DNA of 64,000 bases from Pseudofulvibacter geojedonensis (GTDB lineage: Bacteria > Bacteroidota > Bacteroidia > Flavobacteriales > Flavobacteriaceae). The stretch is taken from positions 124,001-188,000 of the forward strand of contig NZ_JBHTJM010000005.1 of NCBI RefSeq assembly GCF_042675745.1, read 5' to 3'. The number at the start of each line of letters is the position of its first letter. Position 1 is the first letter of the stretch. The notes below the pieces were generated by a model, which worked only from the letters and a program-made list of their open reading frames with translations, made no database searches and had not been told where the DNA came from. The translations under genes and the position numbers were made by a program. Below, piece by piece: positions 15,924 to 26,639 of this stretch.

Positions 15924-17174
15924 TTAGTTGTCAGTTTTATATTCAGCTAAAGTTATCGAATTATCTGAATTGATTGAATCCATAATGATATCGGTTATAT
16001 TTTTTGAATCTTCAACTTTACTTCCAATCCAACCATTTTGAGCTAAGTTAATGAATTGAGAATTATTAAAATACCTTCCTACATTGTTAAAGTTTAATTG
16101 TTTTCCTCCTTTTGGACCATTAGTACAATCATCTTCCAAAAGTATATTCCATAATTCAAGCGGTAAGTACATTCCACCTACCATTCGATTAGAAAAAGAA
16201 TTTTCTATTCTAGCTGGACACAATTTGAAATAGAATAAGTCATCATTAAATCTATAATTCTTTAAATCTTTATTAGATACATTAGGGGTGATTTTTTCCA
16301 TAAACGAGTTCATCCGTTCTATTTCAGATTTATATGTAGAATCTGAAGGTCTGTATAAGTATATATCAGATTCTTTAGTCATTCGTTTATATTGAATAAA
16401 AGTATATGAATCGAATGTATGATGGTATATTAATAAATCAACACCCATAGTTTTTTCAAGGGGTTGTCTATTAACATTCATTAGTGTAACTTTTTGATTC
16501 TCTTTTACAAACTCTACAATCCCTTGAGCATGTTGTTTAATTTTTAACCAATCTCCAAATACTTGGGAATCGTGATTTACCATTGGGTCTTCACGAATTG
16601 TCATATTATTGAATCCTTTTAAAAATGGTGCTGTATTATCATTTGAACTCCATATGGGGATATCAGATTCATTAAAATTAAACATCTTAAATACTAGGTT
16701 TACCGCATCTTTTTCTTGAGCGATAATTTCTTCAACTCTTTTAGTGTATTTGGGCATATAATTTTGAATACGCTTATCTAAAAGTTGTATTTCATCGTAT
16801 ATCCTTGGGTGTTTTTTTGAAAAATACCCAAGAACTCCATCGCAAACTTTCTCAGAAAAAACAGTTATATGACTTGTTGCTTGTCTGTAAAAGTGTTTTT
16901 TGATTTTTGAAGAAAGATTAATTTCAATATCTTCAATTGTAATTTCATTTTCTAATACCACAAAGTTTTTGAATGCTATTCTATCTTTTTTAGTAGCAAC
17001 TCTACCTGTCTTTTTATATGTCGCAATACAGGCTATGCTATCTCTGTCAAAAGAAATGATTGCAATTCCTTTTTCTGGAATTTTATTAGAGCTTGAAATA
17101 ACGTCTGAAAAATGATATCCTTCTTCTGGATATTCACTTATATCGTTATCTATATTGCAAAAAATTATTTTCAA
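15924..17174 (-). CDS. Possible PD-(D/E)XK nuclease, defence-type
   Basis: The 416-residue protein contains the stretch LEKTMGVDLLIYHHTF followed by YTFIQYKRM. The spacing of E, G-V-D and Q-x-K after two strands resembles the Mrr/QxK branch of the PD-(D/E)XK nuclease fold. The N-terminal 150 residues and the C-terminal region show no known domain. It is read toward the HNH gene, with motif D between them. A restriction-like role is an inference that needs structure prediction. Confidence 0.5.
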   Translation of the reverse strand: MKIIFCNIDNDISEYPEEGYHFSDVISSSNKIPEKGIAIISFDRDSIACIATYKKTGRVATKKDRIAFKNFVVLENEITIEDIEINLSSKIKKHFYRQATSHITVFSEKVCDGVLGYFSKKHPRIYDEIQLLDKRIQNYMPKYTKRVEEIIAQEKDAVNLVFKMFNFNESDIPIWSSNDNTAPFLKGFNNMTIREDPMVNHDSQVFGDWLKIKQHAQGIVEFVKENQKVTLMNVNRQPLEKTMGVDLLIYHHTFDSYTFIQYKRMTKESDIYLYRPSDSTYKSEIERMNSFMEKITPNVSNKDLKNYRFNDDLFYFKLCPARIENSFSNRMVGGMYLPLELWNILLEDDCTNGPKGGKQLNFNNVGRYFNNSQFINLAQNGWIGSKVEDSKNITDIIMDSINSDNSITLAEYKTDN

Positions 17175-17210
17175 GTAATATTCTTTTTAATTATTTCGTA
17201 TCTCTTCACA

Positions 17211-17341
17211 TCTCGAATATACGATTCTATTTTGTAAATTATGTTAAGCCTCTAGAGGAGAGGGGATGTTGGTTGTGAGGGGTGGGTTATAATGTAAACA
17301 GCCCACTGGATTATAGTGAGCTGCTTTTTTAGTTTGGTGTT
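17211..17341. repeat. 3' boundary repeat of RHS tip cassettes, copy 2
   Basis: This matches 2998-3133 and contains the same imperfect hairpin (cagcccact / agtgagctg followed by Ts), located downstream of the immunity-position gene of the full RHS locus. It probably also terminates that operon. Confidence 0.7.
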
Positions 17342-17365
17342 TAATTTATTGAACTGTATAAGCTT

Positions 17366-17992
17366 CTAGTCTTTTCCGTAGTTAGTTCTTACAGAATATA
17401 AAAATTCTATAAATTCATCTCGTATATTATCCAAATTTGAATAAAAGGTTAGGCTCTCTGTCAAAAATTCTTCAGCACTCATAAAATTATCAATAAAAAC
17501 TTTTATATTTTTTTCATCAATTTGGTTTTGGTCGTAGCCAAAAACCCCCATTTCAAATTTTCTATTAGCAAAAAAGACTAAATCCTTCTTCTCAGAATAA
17601 ATAAGAAACTTTTGCCCTCTATGAATCACCGCATTAGATATATCGTTATTAACTCCATAATTCAAATTATAAATATATTCATTGAATGATAAATCTACTG
17701 GAAACTCGATTAAATTATAAGATTCAAAATGTTCAAAAACACATTCATCCTCTTGAGGTTCAAGACATATAAAAACAAAGCTTTTTTGATTAGTTGCTTT
17801 TAAATAACTTATTATATCCTCATAAAAAAACTCTGAAAAAATATAGTCAAAATCATAAAAGAGATATTTCTTATATAATTTTTCATTGAATACAATTTTA
17901 GGTAAATCTATTTTATCTTCCTTTAAAATTAAAGAAACATCATTTAATTTATCTGTTACATTCTTTGTGTTTTTTATAAACAAATGTCTCAT
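17366..17992 (-). CDS. Putative immunity protein for the RHS toxin tip
   Basis: The 208-residue protein is acidic and rich in Phe and Tyr, has no signal peptide and starts 2 bp after the RHS stop codon. Such a small cytosolic acidic protein directly downstream of an RHS tip is the standard position of the cognate immunity protein. No named immunity family is recognised. The cytosolic location fits a nuclease-type toxin. Confidence 0.65.
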   Translation of the reverse strand: MRHLFIKNTKNVTDKLNDVSLILKEDKIDLPKIVFNEKLYKKYLFYDFDYIFSEFFYEDIISYLKATNQKSFVFICLEPQEDECVFEHFESYNLIEFPVDLSFNEYIYNLNYGVNNDISNAVIHRGQKFLIYSEKKDLVFFANRKFEMGVFGYDQNQIDEKNIKVFIDNFMSAEEFLTESLTFYSNLDNIRDEFIEFLYSVRTNYGKD

Positions 17993-17994
17993 TA

Positions 17995-20900
17995 TTAGTC
18001 TTCTAGTCTAATTTTTATATTTTGTTTCCCATCAACAGCCCTTGCCGCTGTTGTACCTCCAGTAGAACTAGCTTTATCATATACTGTGTAAGTTACATTA
18101 TCTTTTGAATATGTTGTTACTCCACTATTGGCTTTTTTAGTAAACCCACTAGCTTCTAGGTTAGAGCCAAACTCTTTAGCACTGATATCTGTTTTTACAT
18201 TAGGAATACTCTTAGCTCTACCTCGCCCTCTACTAGGCAGCATTTTATACAATGTTTTAGTCCCCTTTTTAAGAGTTCTTCCATCAGCACCAGGTACAAA
18301 CATTGCCCCAATAGTATATGGTGCTTGCTCTGCTTGTTCAGTCGCATAATTAGTCAAAACTGTGCTAGTATCTTCACCTGCTCCTAATCTAGCTATAGCT
18401 GCTCCTTCTTGCCCTCCTGGCAACGACTTCAAAACTTCTTCGGCTCCTTCGTTTAATTTATCAACTACTTCAAGTTGTTTGTCTAAAATTTCTGTTTTTT
18501 TATTAATCCTAGCAGCAGCATCACCATCTGTACCATTTGAAGCAGCTAAAGCATTAGCGTCACCCACTAGCTCACTAAAGAACTGTTTAGTATTGTCTAA
18601 TATTTTACTTAAACTAGGTATCTCAAATCCCCAAAAACCTCCATCATCATCTGGTGGGTCTCCAGCACCTTGTGGAGCCATCCCATCTGGGTCAGTATGA
18701 TACACTGGATTATCAAAAGCATAATTATAAGGACTATGTCTTCTCATATCCTCAGCCAGCGGGTCTAAATTCATCCATCTACCAAGAGCTGGGTCATAGT
18801 TTCTAGCAGATACATCATACCAATCAAGTCCAAGTTCGTCATTATATTCTTTTCCACCAAATCCATACTTATGCTGTCTACCAGAAACAATGCTTAGCGG
18901 TGAGTTAGTACCATAGTTATGTTTTAAGCCAAATGGATAGTAGGCTTTGTTTTCCATTATTTCTAGCTCACCACTAGTAATATTAATGTTGTCTAAATAG
19001 AAATGGTTAGAAGTTCCAGTAGTTGGATTGGTTTTTCTTATATATACTCTAACAATAGCAGTGCTACCATTTATTGTTTGATATTGTATACTATTTCTAC
19101 CAGAAGTAATATTATAAGTATAATTAGTTTCTAACCCTACGTAATTAGCATCATATTCTACAATTATGATATGCAAAGGGTTGGTGTCTGCACCCGTATC
19201 TACATCTAATTCAATCTTTATATTATTACCTTGACCATTTAATCCTACATAATCTTTCCATACTTCACCATAAGCATTCGTAAAGTCTACCTTTAATTTA
19301 TTATTTTCTACGCTTATAGCATTTCCAGCTCCCACAAACATACTCCATCCTTCTAAGACATTATCATTAAACTTACTATCATCTAATACTTGATAGTTTC
19401 CTGTTAGGTCTCTATAGGATAGCCTAATATTACCTAAATGGTCTTTATACTGGTAAATGTACTGGAAAGGCCTTTGTGGGTTACTAGTAGGTTCTACATA
19501 ACCCTCTGGGTGGTTAAAGAACTCTAACGTAGTGGCAGACTGCCCGGTAGCTTGCTTGTAAACATAGTTACCAGCATAAAAAGTACTTGTGCCGCTAGAT
19601 AAAGCCGCTTGTTTAGCTACTTTCTTTAATTTTACTCCTGTAGCATCGTATACATATTCTATTTCACCAGCTCCAGTAATATTAGCATCGTTATTACTAA
19701 AAGTTACTTTTGTAGGTAAGTTTAAATGATTGTACTCTATAGAAGTAATTTTTTTATTAGCATCAGATGTCATGTTACCATTTACATCATACGCATAATC
19801 ATCTCCAGAGTTTGTACCATCTTTAAACCCTTCTGCATTTCCACTATCGGTTACTTTTATTAACTGATTAAAGTTATAAGTATAGTCTAATTCATCCATA
19901 GAAACACCAGAAACATCTTTTCTGTTTAAATCTAATATGTTTCCGTTTTTATCATACATCACACCATGTAAATCAAAATTCATATTGGTGTCTAATGCAG
20001 TTCCCATTCTGGTGTATCCTGATGTAATTCTGTTTAATGCATCGTAGTTATAGGCATAACTTCTTTTTTCATTATCTGCAGATGACTTCCAAATGGTTTG
20101 TGCAATATTACCATTGTATAATTTTGGTGTAGTTGCTACTAAATCTCCTTCTACTGCATTGTAATTCAATTTAAAAGAGAATAGATCGTAAGTATTTTGC
20201 TCGACATTGTTAATCGCAGTTAACCATCCTCTAATGTTATAGTCATAATCAACATTTTGTAGAGGCATCGTAGTATTGTTACCTACTCCTTTTTTTACTA
20301 ATTGCCCTAAATCATCATAAGTATTATTTACAATTGTTTCTTTAGAACCTCCATTAATAGTTTGCTTCTGAGTTAACAATCTATTCTGATGATCGTAACT
20401 AAATTCATCTACCGTTACTATAGGTAAGTTCATACCAAAAGTATGTGAGCTTTCTGTTTTTAATACATTACCTATAAAATCGTAATCAGTCTTAACAATA
20501 TCAGTAGTGTTTAAATACCCATTTTTAGAGGCTATATAAATAGCTCTTGCTTTTTTACTATACTGAGTTAAAGTAGTAATCCAGTTACTAGTTCCTAATA
20601 CACGTACTTTAGAACCTGTAGCTAACCCTTGAGTTTGAGTAGTAATATTCTCATCAAAAATGGCTGTAGTAGCTAAAGGTAAAGTATAATCAAACGTATA
20701 ATTATCGTAATAGTTAATAGTTAATAAATCTATATTACTATTTGGAAAAATATTATTAGTGTAAAAACAAGGTGAATTGTTTATCGAATTATTAGCTGTT
20801 GTTTTCTCTTCGTAATTAACTGGTCTACTGTCTAGAGTCGCCTGTAAATCACTTCTAGTAGGTATTGGGTTTAACGTAGAAGTATCGTAATACCCTGTGT

Positions 20901-22947
20901 AAACTACTCTCCCAAAAGCATCGTATTTAGTAAACAACCATTTATTTTGAGCTTTTAGGTTTTGATCTTGAGTAAGGGTAGGTCTATCTAAATTATCATA
21001 CACAATATACTCCCAACCTTTTTGAGGTATTTTCTTTTCTATTAAACGATTTCTTTTGTCGTATTTGTATTGGTAACATAAACCATCTAATTGATCTTGA
21101 TGAATATTGTACTCGGGTACTTCAACAGAAAACGTTCCGTTTAATGAATTTACAGCTGGTGGATTAGTAGCATATTGAATTTGCGGATGAAATACTGTTA
21201 AATAACCGTTTTCTATTTTAAATTCGTAACCATTTAAACTTCCGCTAGTGTTAAAATCTACATTTGGAATAGCTTGACTTAATTGATGAATAGAACCCGT
21301 AGTAACATATGCATTATAAGAAAACTGAATATTCAAATTTAAGGTTAAAGTTGTACCAGACAAACTTACTACAGCTGAACCTGTATGAGGGCCAGCCGAC
21401 TTAGAACCTAGAGCAAAACTTGTAGCAGGAATAGAATCCGTAAAATCAGTGTATTGATTCAAGGTAAGTACCGTATCCGACCCTTTTGGAGATAATACAT
21501 AAGTTAAATTTCCAAAGTCATCATATACATATTGAGTGTCATGTTTAAGACTATTATTATAGGTTCTTTTTAAAACAACTCTACCTAGTTTATCTTTGAA
21601 CTCTTCTGTGGTTTTGTTTAATCCATCAGCAGCAACCCAGTTTTCGTCTTTAGTAATGGTTTTGTACAACTCATTAGGTGCATAATTACCATTATAAATA
21701 AGTTTTGGTTTTTTATAATCGTTACCTATGAAAGATACTCCATAGTTTCTAACCTTATTAGCTAAATTAGTTTGATAATCAAACTTGATGGTATGTCCAG
21801 AAGTTAAACTCCAATCTTTACCTGGCGCAGCTTGTTGCAATACTCTATTTAAAGGAGAAGCTTCATGCTCTATTTTAGAAAAAGGATTAGGAGCACTAAC
21901 ATCTATATCTGCAGAATAGTTAGCTGTATAATAAGCATTTGTCGCAGCTTCAGCATTTGTCCTGTACTCTAAAGGAGTATTAGTTTGTGTATCAGCATAC
22001 GGCAAATGGGTTTGAGTTTGTCTACCTATATCATCATACTCTATATGAGAAACAACATCTTTAGCATTTACATTATTTGCAATATCTTGTAAAGGCCAAT
22101 GATTACCATCTTGCTTTTGTAATAATGGTTTGTAAAAATATTGATGTACAGAAGTATTTGTAGAGTAATACAAATAGTTCCTAAAATAACTAAAATTTGC
22201 ACCTAATTTCCATTTAAATTCAGTTCCGTCTAGCACTTTATTTCCATCAACATCGTAAACCCCACTTTCACCAGTATCTGGTCCATTGTAGTCATGAGGA
22301 TGTACCACACCAACTAATAAATACCAAGTATCTAATTGTGGTAAATCACCTAACCAAAAATAGGGGTTATCATTAATAGTTCCATCTAAATTATTTACAT
22401 GTTGAACGCCATGGTATGTATTCCCATCTACTAAATCACTGGTCTTTTTAACCCAAGTAGTATATCTATAAGACTTGGTATTGTCTACAGGAAATTCGCG
22501 GGTATTCCAACCTCCATCTGCATTACTATCTGAATCGTTACCACACTTCCATAGTAAATCGATATCTCCAAAAGGAGTTTCTCCATTTACTATTTCATTT
22601 TCTGAAGCTTGACCTATTTGACGGAAAAAAGTACTGGTAATATCTCCTAAACTCCAATCGTAATCTAATTCATTAGCAGCATTTATAGCTCCACCTGCTT
22701 TATGAGCTACAGACTGCATAGGTCTACCTAATCCATCATAGTATGTAACTTGTTCTATTTTATCTTTTTCGGTAGCTTGGTTAATACTCTTTATGATTGT
22801 TGTACTTCCATCTGGATTGGTTACAGTAGTAGCTTGTTCTCTTATTTCTTTATTAAAGGTCGTACTCTTTACGTAGTTCTGATTCGTGCTTTGTCCTAGT
22901 ACTAATACAGGAACAACAAACATTAGTGTATATAATAACTTTTTCAT
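17995..22947 (-). CDS. RHS/YD-repeat protein with polymorphic toxin tip
   Basis: The 1650-residue protein begins with a Sec signal (MKKLLYTLMFVVPVLVLGQ) and a DUF6443-like N-terminal part (YYDGLGRPMQSVAHKAGG), then many YD repeats (YDDFGNLTYVLSP, YDKRNRLIEKK, YDAFGRVVYTGYY, YNYDALNRITSGY). The conserved end region ARNYDPALGRWMNLDPLAED and DNPVYHTDPDG marks the border to a variable tip of about 190 residues. The final 60 residues (FTKKANSGVTTYSKDN, then TVYDKASSTGGTTAARAVDG) are compact and beta-rich, as in small RNase-type toxins; the exact toxin class is uncertain. It forms an operon with the RHS protein upstream and the putative immunity gene downstream. Confidence 0.85.
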   Translation of the reverse strand: MKKLLYTLMFVVPVLVLGQSTNQNYVKSTTFNKEIREQATTVTNPDGSTTIIKSINQATEKDKIEQVTYYDGLGRPMQSVAHKAGGAINAANELDYDWSLGDITSTFFRQIGQASENEIVNGETPFGDIDLLWKCGNDSDSNADGGWNTREFPVDNTKSYRYTTWVKKTSDLVDGNTYHGVQHVNNLDGTINDNPYFWLGDLPQLDTWYLLVGVVHPHDYNGPDTGESGVYDVDGNKVLDGTEFKWKLGANFSYFRNYLYYSTNTSVHQYFYKPLLQKQDGNHWPLQDIANNVNAKDVVSHIEYDDIGRQTQTHLPYADTQTNTPLEYRTNAEAATNAYYTANYSADIDVSAPNPFSKIEHEASPLNRVLQQAAPGKDWSLTSGHTIKFDYQTNLANKVRNYGVSFIGNDYKKPKLIYNGNYAPNELYKTITKDENWVAADGLNKTTEEFKDKLGRVVLKRTYNNSLKHDTQYVYDDFGNLTYVLSPKGSDTVLTLNQYTDFTDSIPATSFALGSKSAGPHTGSAVVSLSGTTLTLNLNIQFSYNAYVTTGSIHQLSQAIPNVDFNTSGSLNGYEFKIENGYLTVFHPQIQYATNPPAVNSLNGTFSVEVPEYNIHQDQLDGLCYQYKYDKRNRLIEKKIPQKGWEYIVYDNLDRPTLTQDQNLKAQNKWLFTKYDAFGRVVYTGYYDTSTLNPIPTRSDLQATLDSRPVNYEEKTTANNSINNSPCFYTNNIFPNSNIDLLTINYYDNYTFDYTLPLATTAIFDENITTQTQGLATGSKVRVLGTSNWITTLTQYSKKARAIYIASKNGYLNTTDIVKTDYDFIGNVLKTESSHTFGMNLPIVTVDEFSYDHQNRLLTQKQTINGGSKETIVNNTYDDLGQLVKKGVGNNTTMPLQNVDYDYNIRGWLTAINNVEQNTYDLFSFKLNYNAVEGDLVATTPKLYNGNIAQTIWKSSADNEKRSYAYNYDALNRITSGYTRMGTALDTNMNFDLHGVMYDKNGNILDLNRKDVSGVSMDELDYTYNFNQLIKVTDSGNAEGFKDGTNSGDDYAYDVNGNMTSDANKKITSIEYNHLNLPTKVTFSNNDANITGAGEIEYVYDATGVKLKKVAKQAALSSGTSTFYAGNYVYKQATGQSATTLEFFNHPEGYVEPTSNPQRPFQYIYQYKDHLGNIRLSYRDLTGNYQVLDDSKFNDNVLEGWSMFVGAGNAISVENNKLKVDFTNAYGEVWKDYVGLNGQGNNIKIELDVDTGADTNPLHIIIVEYDANYVGLETNYTYNITSGRNSIQYQTINGSTAIVRVYIRKTNPTTGTSNHFYLDNINITSGELEIMENKAYYPFGLKHNYGTNSPLSIVSGRQHKYGFGGKEYNDELGLDWYDVSARNYDPALGRWMNLDPLAEDMRRHSPYNYAFDNPVYHTDPDGMAPQGAGDPPDDDGGFWGFEIPSLSKILDNTKQFFSELVGDANALAASNGTDGDAAARINKKTEILDKQLEVVDKLNEGAEEVLKSLPGGQEGAAIARLGAGEDTSTVLTNYATEQAEQAPYTIGAMFVPGADGRTLKKGTKTLYKMLPSRGRGRAKSIPNVKTDISAKEFGSNLEASGFTKKANSGVTTYSKDNVTYTVYDKASSTGGTTAARAVDGKQNIKIRLED

Positions 22948-22955
22948 TTCCTTAA

Positions 22956-25900
22956 TTAGTTTTGATTTTTGTACCTGTATTCGTTCTGAGATAGTATATT
23001 GCCATCAGCATCTTTTACATACTTTAATCGATTGAACTCATCGTACTCATACATCGTTAAATAACCTCTAGGATCTATCATGCTTGTAATACCCACTAAA
23101 GGTTTATACGTATAAGTAGAAACCATTGCTTTTGGTAATGAACTACGTAAACCATTAAAATAAGTAGTACTTTGATTATGGTTTTCTAAAGCGTTAACTG
23201 TAGTACCTAAAGCTGCAGCTATCTCTACATATGTAGCATTTTCTACTTTAGCAATAGGCTGTGTTTTATTATAATTCCAAATATATGAGATAACTGTTCC
23301 ATCTTTTAAAGATACTTCTAATGGGTTCCCTTTAGAATCGTATTTTAAATATTCTAACCTGTCTGCTAAAGCATCTGAACTCTTAGATGATTGCACAATA
23401 CTTGGTAAGATTAAACCACTAGTTTGTTCTTTAAATAAATTACGTTGTATAGATAATAACTTCTCTGTTCCATCTGCAGCAACTTTATACGATTCTGTTT
23501 GAACTGCTGTAGCTGGTCTATGTAAATCATCTTTTTTTAACTTATCTATAGCAGTATATTCTGGAGTTGTTAAGTCGTCTGAATTTAATGCCGTAGCACT
23601 CGTAACATCATCTACATAAAATGTTTTAGTAACCATCTTGTCTCCAGTACTAGTAGCTACTTCTGTTTTAGTAGGTAAATAATGCTTATCACTCTCATAA
23701 TAATACTTAGTCTCTGTCTTTAAAATTGTATTATTATCAAAGTAATTGGTCTCGGTGCTAGTACTAAGTTCTAAAGTTCCACCAGTTAAATAATAAGTTA
23801 AATAATAAGATTGTCCTTCTACACCTAAAGGAACGTCTTTGTAATTAGGGTACGTAAATAATGGTACCCTAAATAATTTATGTGCTTTTATATGTTTTAA
23901 ATTATTAGCAGTAATATTATTTCCTATAAGATTATATACAGATTTAGGGTTAAAAAATGGATTTGTCGTTAAATTTTCACTTAAAGGGTCTTGATAAGTA
24001 GATTCATATTGAAATATACCAATGTGTCCTGATAATATATTTGTTAGTCCAGCATATAAATAGTCATTTTTAATTTTTTTTATAAGCTTATAATTTCCAT
24101 TTCCTTCAGATTTGTAAATAATAGTTTTTAGATTTTTACCGCGTAACCATTCATTATCTGTAGGAATATGTGGAGGAAATTTATAATACTCACCACTGTC
24201 TTCTATCATAGAAAATTCATATTCTGTTTTTCCTGCATCAATTCCAACTCCTTTATTATATTCTGTTACATAAGAATATCCAATAGTGTTGCCTTGATGA
24301 GTTCTTAATGGACTACCTGGTATGTTACTATAGTTTCTATATGTAGTAACACCTTCAATATTCTTTTTTACATGAAAACTAGATAAACCTAGTACAACAC
24401 CACTACTTTTTCCACTAGGTAGTTCATAACGGTATTCTTTACTATGAGTCAATTCATTCAATTCATTAAAAAATGATATTTTTTTAATTCGCTTTCCCCC
24501 CATATATAGAAGTTCATCTTCATTCACAATTTGTTCTTTCCAATCCAAGTAGGCTCCAAATCCGTGTTGCATATTGGTAGGGTCATGAACATGATTCAAA
24601 GGTTTTACTTTTAATGTATAATTACCGGGAGGTAAGGCATTTATCTCGTCAACATTGATAAGCAAAAAATAATCTACAGCAACCCCTTCGTTTGTTTGTC
24701 CGTGAACAGAAACTTGAAACCTACATTCACCTTGTCCTAGTTCAGCTCCTGTAGGGCAATTAGATTCATCTGTAAACCAAATATTTACTTTCATACGCCC
24801 GTATGGGGTGTTGGTTACAGTAAAAGGTTTGGTATAAACCCTTCCGTCATAATAATTGGGATTGGTATGATCTAGATTAGATAGTGCTACTCCTTTACTA
24901 GTATATGGATTTACCGCTTGAAAATCTACATTTTTATATTTTTCAGAGGGTAATGATTTGTTTTGTTCATAAGTAAAAGTAGTACTACCTCCATAAGGAA
25001 GTTTAATTTTATTTAGCATTCCCGCTTCTGTTTTTAAGGTGTCGACAGTCCTATCAACATGAACGGTATAATCTGCAAGTGTTAAATATTTACCATTTGG
25101 CTTGCCATTATAATAGCCCCAATAGTCTTGAGAATTCGAAAAACGATTGGGGAGTTTTTCAGTATTATAAAAAAACTCATGCGGAGGTAATTTGTTGCCA
25201 TTAGCACTAACTTCTGTTATGGATTTTAAAAACATTCTTTTAAAAGCTTTTGGCTCAATGTTTACTAGGTAAGAGAGAATATTTCCGTCATCTAATGCTG
25301 TAGTATACTCATACTCTAAATCATAGGATTTAACTAATGTATTTGAATTATTGAAGAGTTCTATTTTATCTAATGCAAAGCCATCAAAATCATCTCTACC
25401 ATCTCCATTATTAAGATCCTTAATAAACTTTAATTCTCCTTGTTTAAATTTAATGGACTCTAATTGGAATTGATTACTCTGTATTTTACTAATAAAGCTT
25501 CTGATAGTTGATACCTGAAGTGGGTTGCCAGTTGAGGGGTTAGCTCCATTTTGAGACGCTGCACTCCCAGGGTCTGAAGACTCATCGACATGAACATATT
25601 TATCATAATTTCTCTTATACATATGGGATACTTCTGCATCAGCTACTGCTCCTGTATTTCCATAAAAAAACTGAATTAAAGAACCGTTTTTAGTTTCTAC
25701 ATCTAATAATTGCCAAGAATTAAAATAATATTCTCCACCTGCAGAAAAAGAGGGGTCTCCAATTAAAGGAACAGAAATATTTTGCTCAGTTTGATCATAA
25801 TTTCTAGCTATTCGCTGTCCGTCTTTAGACTTACCGTAATAATAAGTGTTACCTTCACTATCTTTAATCATAAAACTTAAAATTGCATTTGTCCCTGCAA

Positions 25901-26450
25901 AATTCCCCATATTGAATACAATATCTAAATCATTAAAGTTTTGGACTACAGGTTTTAAATCAGTGTAGTCTATGATGAATTTCCCATTAACAGTTGGAGT
26001 ATTAAAATAAAACTGATCAGGGTAAAAATCTAAATCTGGCACATTAGTATAAGTATTCCAAACAGACTCTCTAATGGATTGACTGCTGGTGAAGTTGCTA
26101 AATGAGGTAGCGTTACTTAAATATCCATATTCACCCTCATCAGCTCGACCTCTAATTTGTCTCGAAATAGAGCCTCCATAATTCAATGCCCAACCTAAGC
26201 CAACTCTTGAGGCTATTTCTTCTACTTGTATACCCCTGGCATGATAAGATAAGCCTATAGGTATACTAATTCCATCTTGTACGATTGTATGTATTGGAAT
26301 ATTAATATTTGGTATACCTGTATAATGAGATACTGGGATTTCTGTAAACTTCGCCAAAGAGGCTGACTCTGGTGAAGGCGGAATAATTTTGGGCATTTCT
26401 TGCCCAAATAAACTACTACTAAATAATAGTAATAAAAATAGTTTTTTCAT
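22956..26450 (-). CDS. Large RHS-associated secreted protein
   Basis: The 1164-residue protein starts with a signal peptide (MKKLFLLLLFSSSLFG) and an N-terminal region typical of the first gene of flavobacterial RHS pairs (PPSPESASLAKFTEIPVSHY, GLSYHARGIQVEEIASRVGL). The C terminus has YD-repeat-like units (YEYDEFNRLKYVKDADGNIL). It ends 8 bp before the toxin-bearing RHS gene, so the two are co-transcribed. It lacks an RHS end motif and toxin tip and probably builds part of the beta-cage or its secretion partner. Confidence 0.8.
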   Translation of the reverse strand: MKKLFLLLLFSSSLFGQEMPKIIPPSPESASLAKFTEIPVSHYTGIPNINIPIHTIVQDGISIPIGLSYHARGIQVEEIASRVGLGWALNYGGSISRQIRGRADEGEYGYLSNATSFSNFTSSQSIRESVWNTYTNVPDLDFYPDQFYFNTPTVNGKFIIDYTDLKPVVQNFNDLDIVFNMGNFAGTNAILSFMIKDSEGNTYYYGKSKDGQRIARNYDQTEQNISVPLIGDPSFSAGGEYYFNSWQLLDVETKNGSLIQFFYGNTGAVADAEVSHMYKRNYDKYVHVDESSDPGSAASQNGANPSTGNPLQVSTIRSFISKIQSNQFQLESIKFKQGELKFIKDLNNGDGRDDFDGFALDKIELFNNSNTLVKSYDLEYEYTTALDDGNILSYLVNIEPKAFKRMFLKSITEVSANGNKLPPHEFFYNTEKLPNRFSNSQDYWGYYNGKPNGKYLTLADYTVHVDRTVDTLKTEAGMLNKIKLPYGGSTTFTYEQNKSLPSEKYKNVDFQAVNPYTSKGVALSNLDHTNPNYYDGRVYTKPFTVTNTPYGRMKVNIWFTDESNCPTGAELGQGECRFQVSVHGQTNEGVAVDYFLLINVDEINALPPGNYTLKVKPLNHVHDPTNMQHGFGAYLDWKEQIVNEDELLYMGGKRIKKISFFNELNELTHSKEYRYELPSGKSSGVVLGLSSFHVKKNIEGVTTYRNYSNIPGSPLRTHQGNTIGYSYVTEYNKGVGIDAGKTEYEFSMIEDSGEYYKFPPHIPTDNEWLRGKNLKTIIYKSEGNGNYKLIKKIKNDYLYAGLTNILSGHIGIFQYESTYQDPLSENLTTNPFFNPKSVYNLIGNNITANNLKHIKAHKLFRVPLFTYPNYKDVPLGVEGQSYYLTYYLTGGTLELSTSTETNYFDNNTILKTETKYYYESDKHYLPTKTEVATSTGDKMVTKTFYVDDVTSATALNSDDLTTPEYTAIDKLKKDDLHRPATAVQTESYKVAADGTEKLLSIQRNLFKEQTSGLILPSIVQSSKSSDALADRLEYLKYDSKGNPLEVSLKDGTVISYIWNYNKTQPIAKVENATYVEIAAALGTTVNALENHNQSTTYFNGLRSSLPKAMVSTYTYKPLVGITSMIDPRGYLTMYEYDEFNRLKYVKDADGNILSQNEYRYKNQN

Positions 26451-26639
26451 AATTTAGATTTGTGGGTAATTACTTAAATGTAATATTGGCAAAACTACTG
26501 AATTTGTATAAACCATTTTCTACAAAATTTAGGTATATATTTTAAATCACCTTTTTTAATGAAGTTAATATTTGAACACATATTTTTTTATTTGGTTTTA
26601 GCTATCTATTTACTAACTTGCTTATAAAATATAACACCT

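Noticed and set aside
18128..18700. Plus-strand frames opposite the RHS toxin tip
   Set aside because: Both are antisense to the RHS gene and have no sensible start context.
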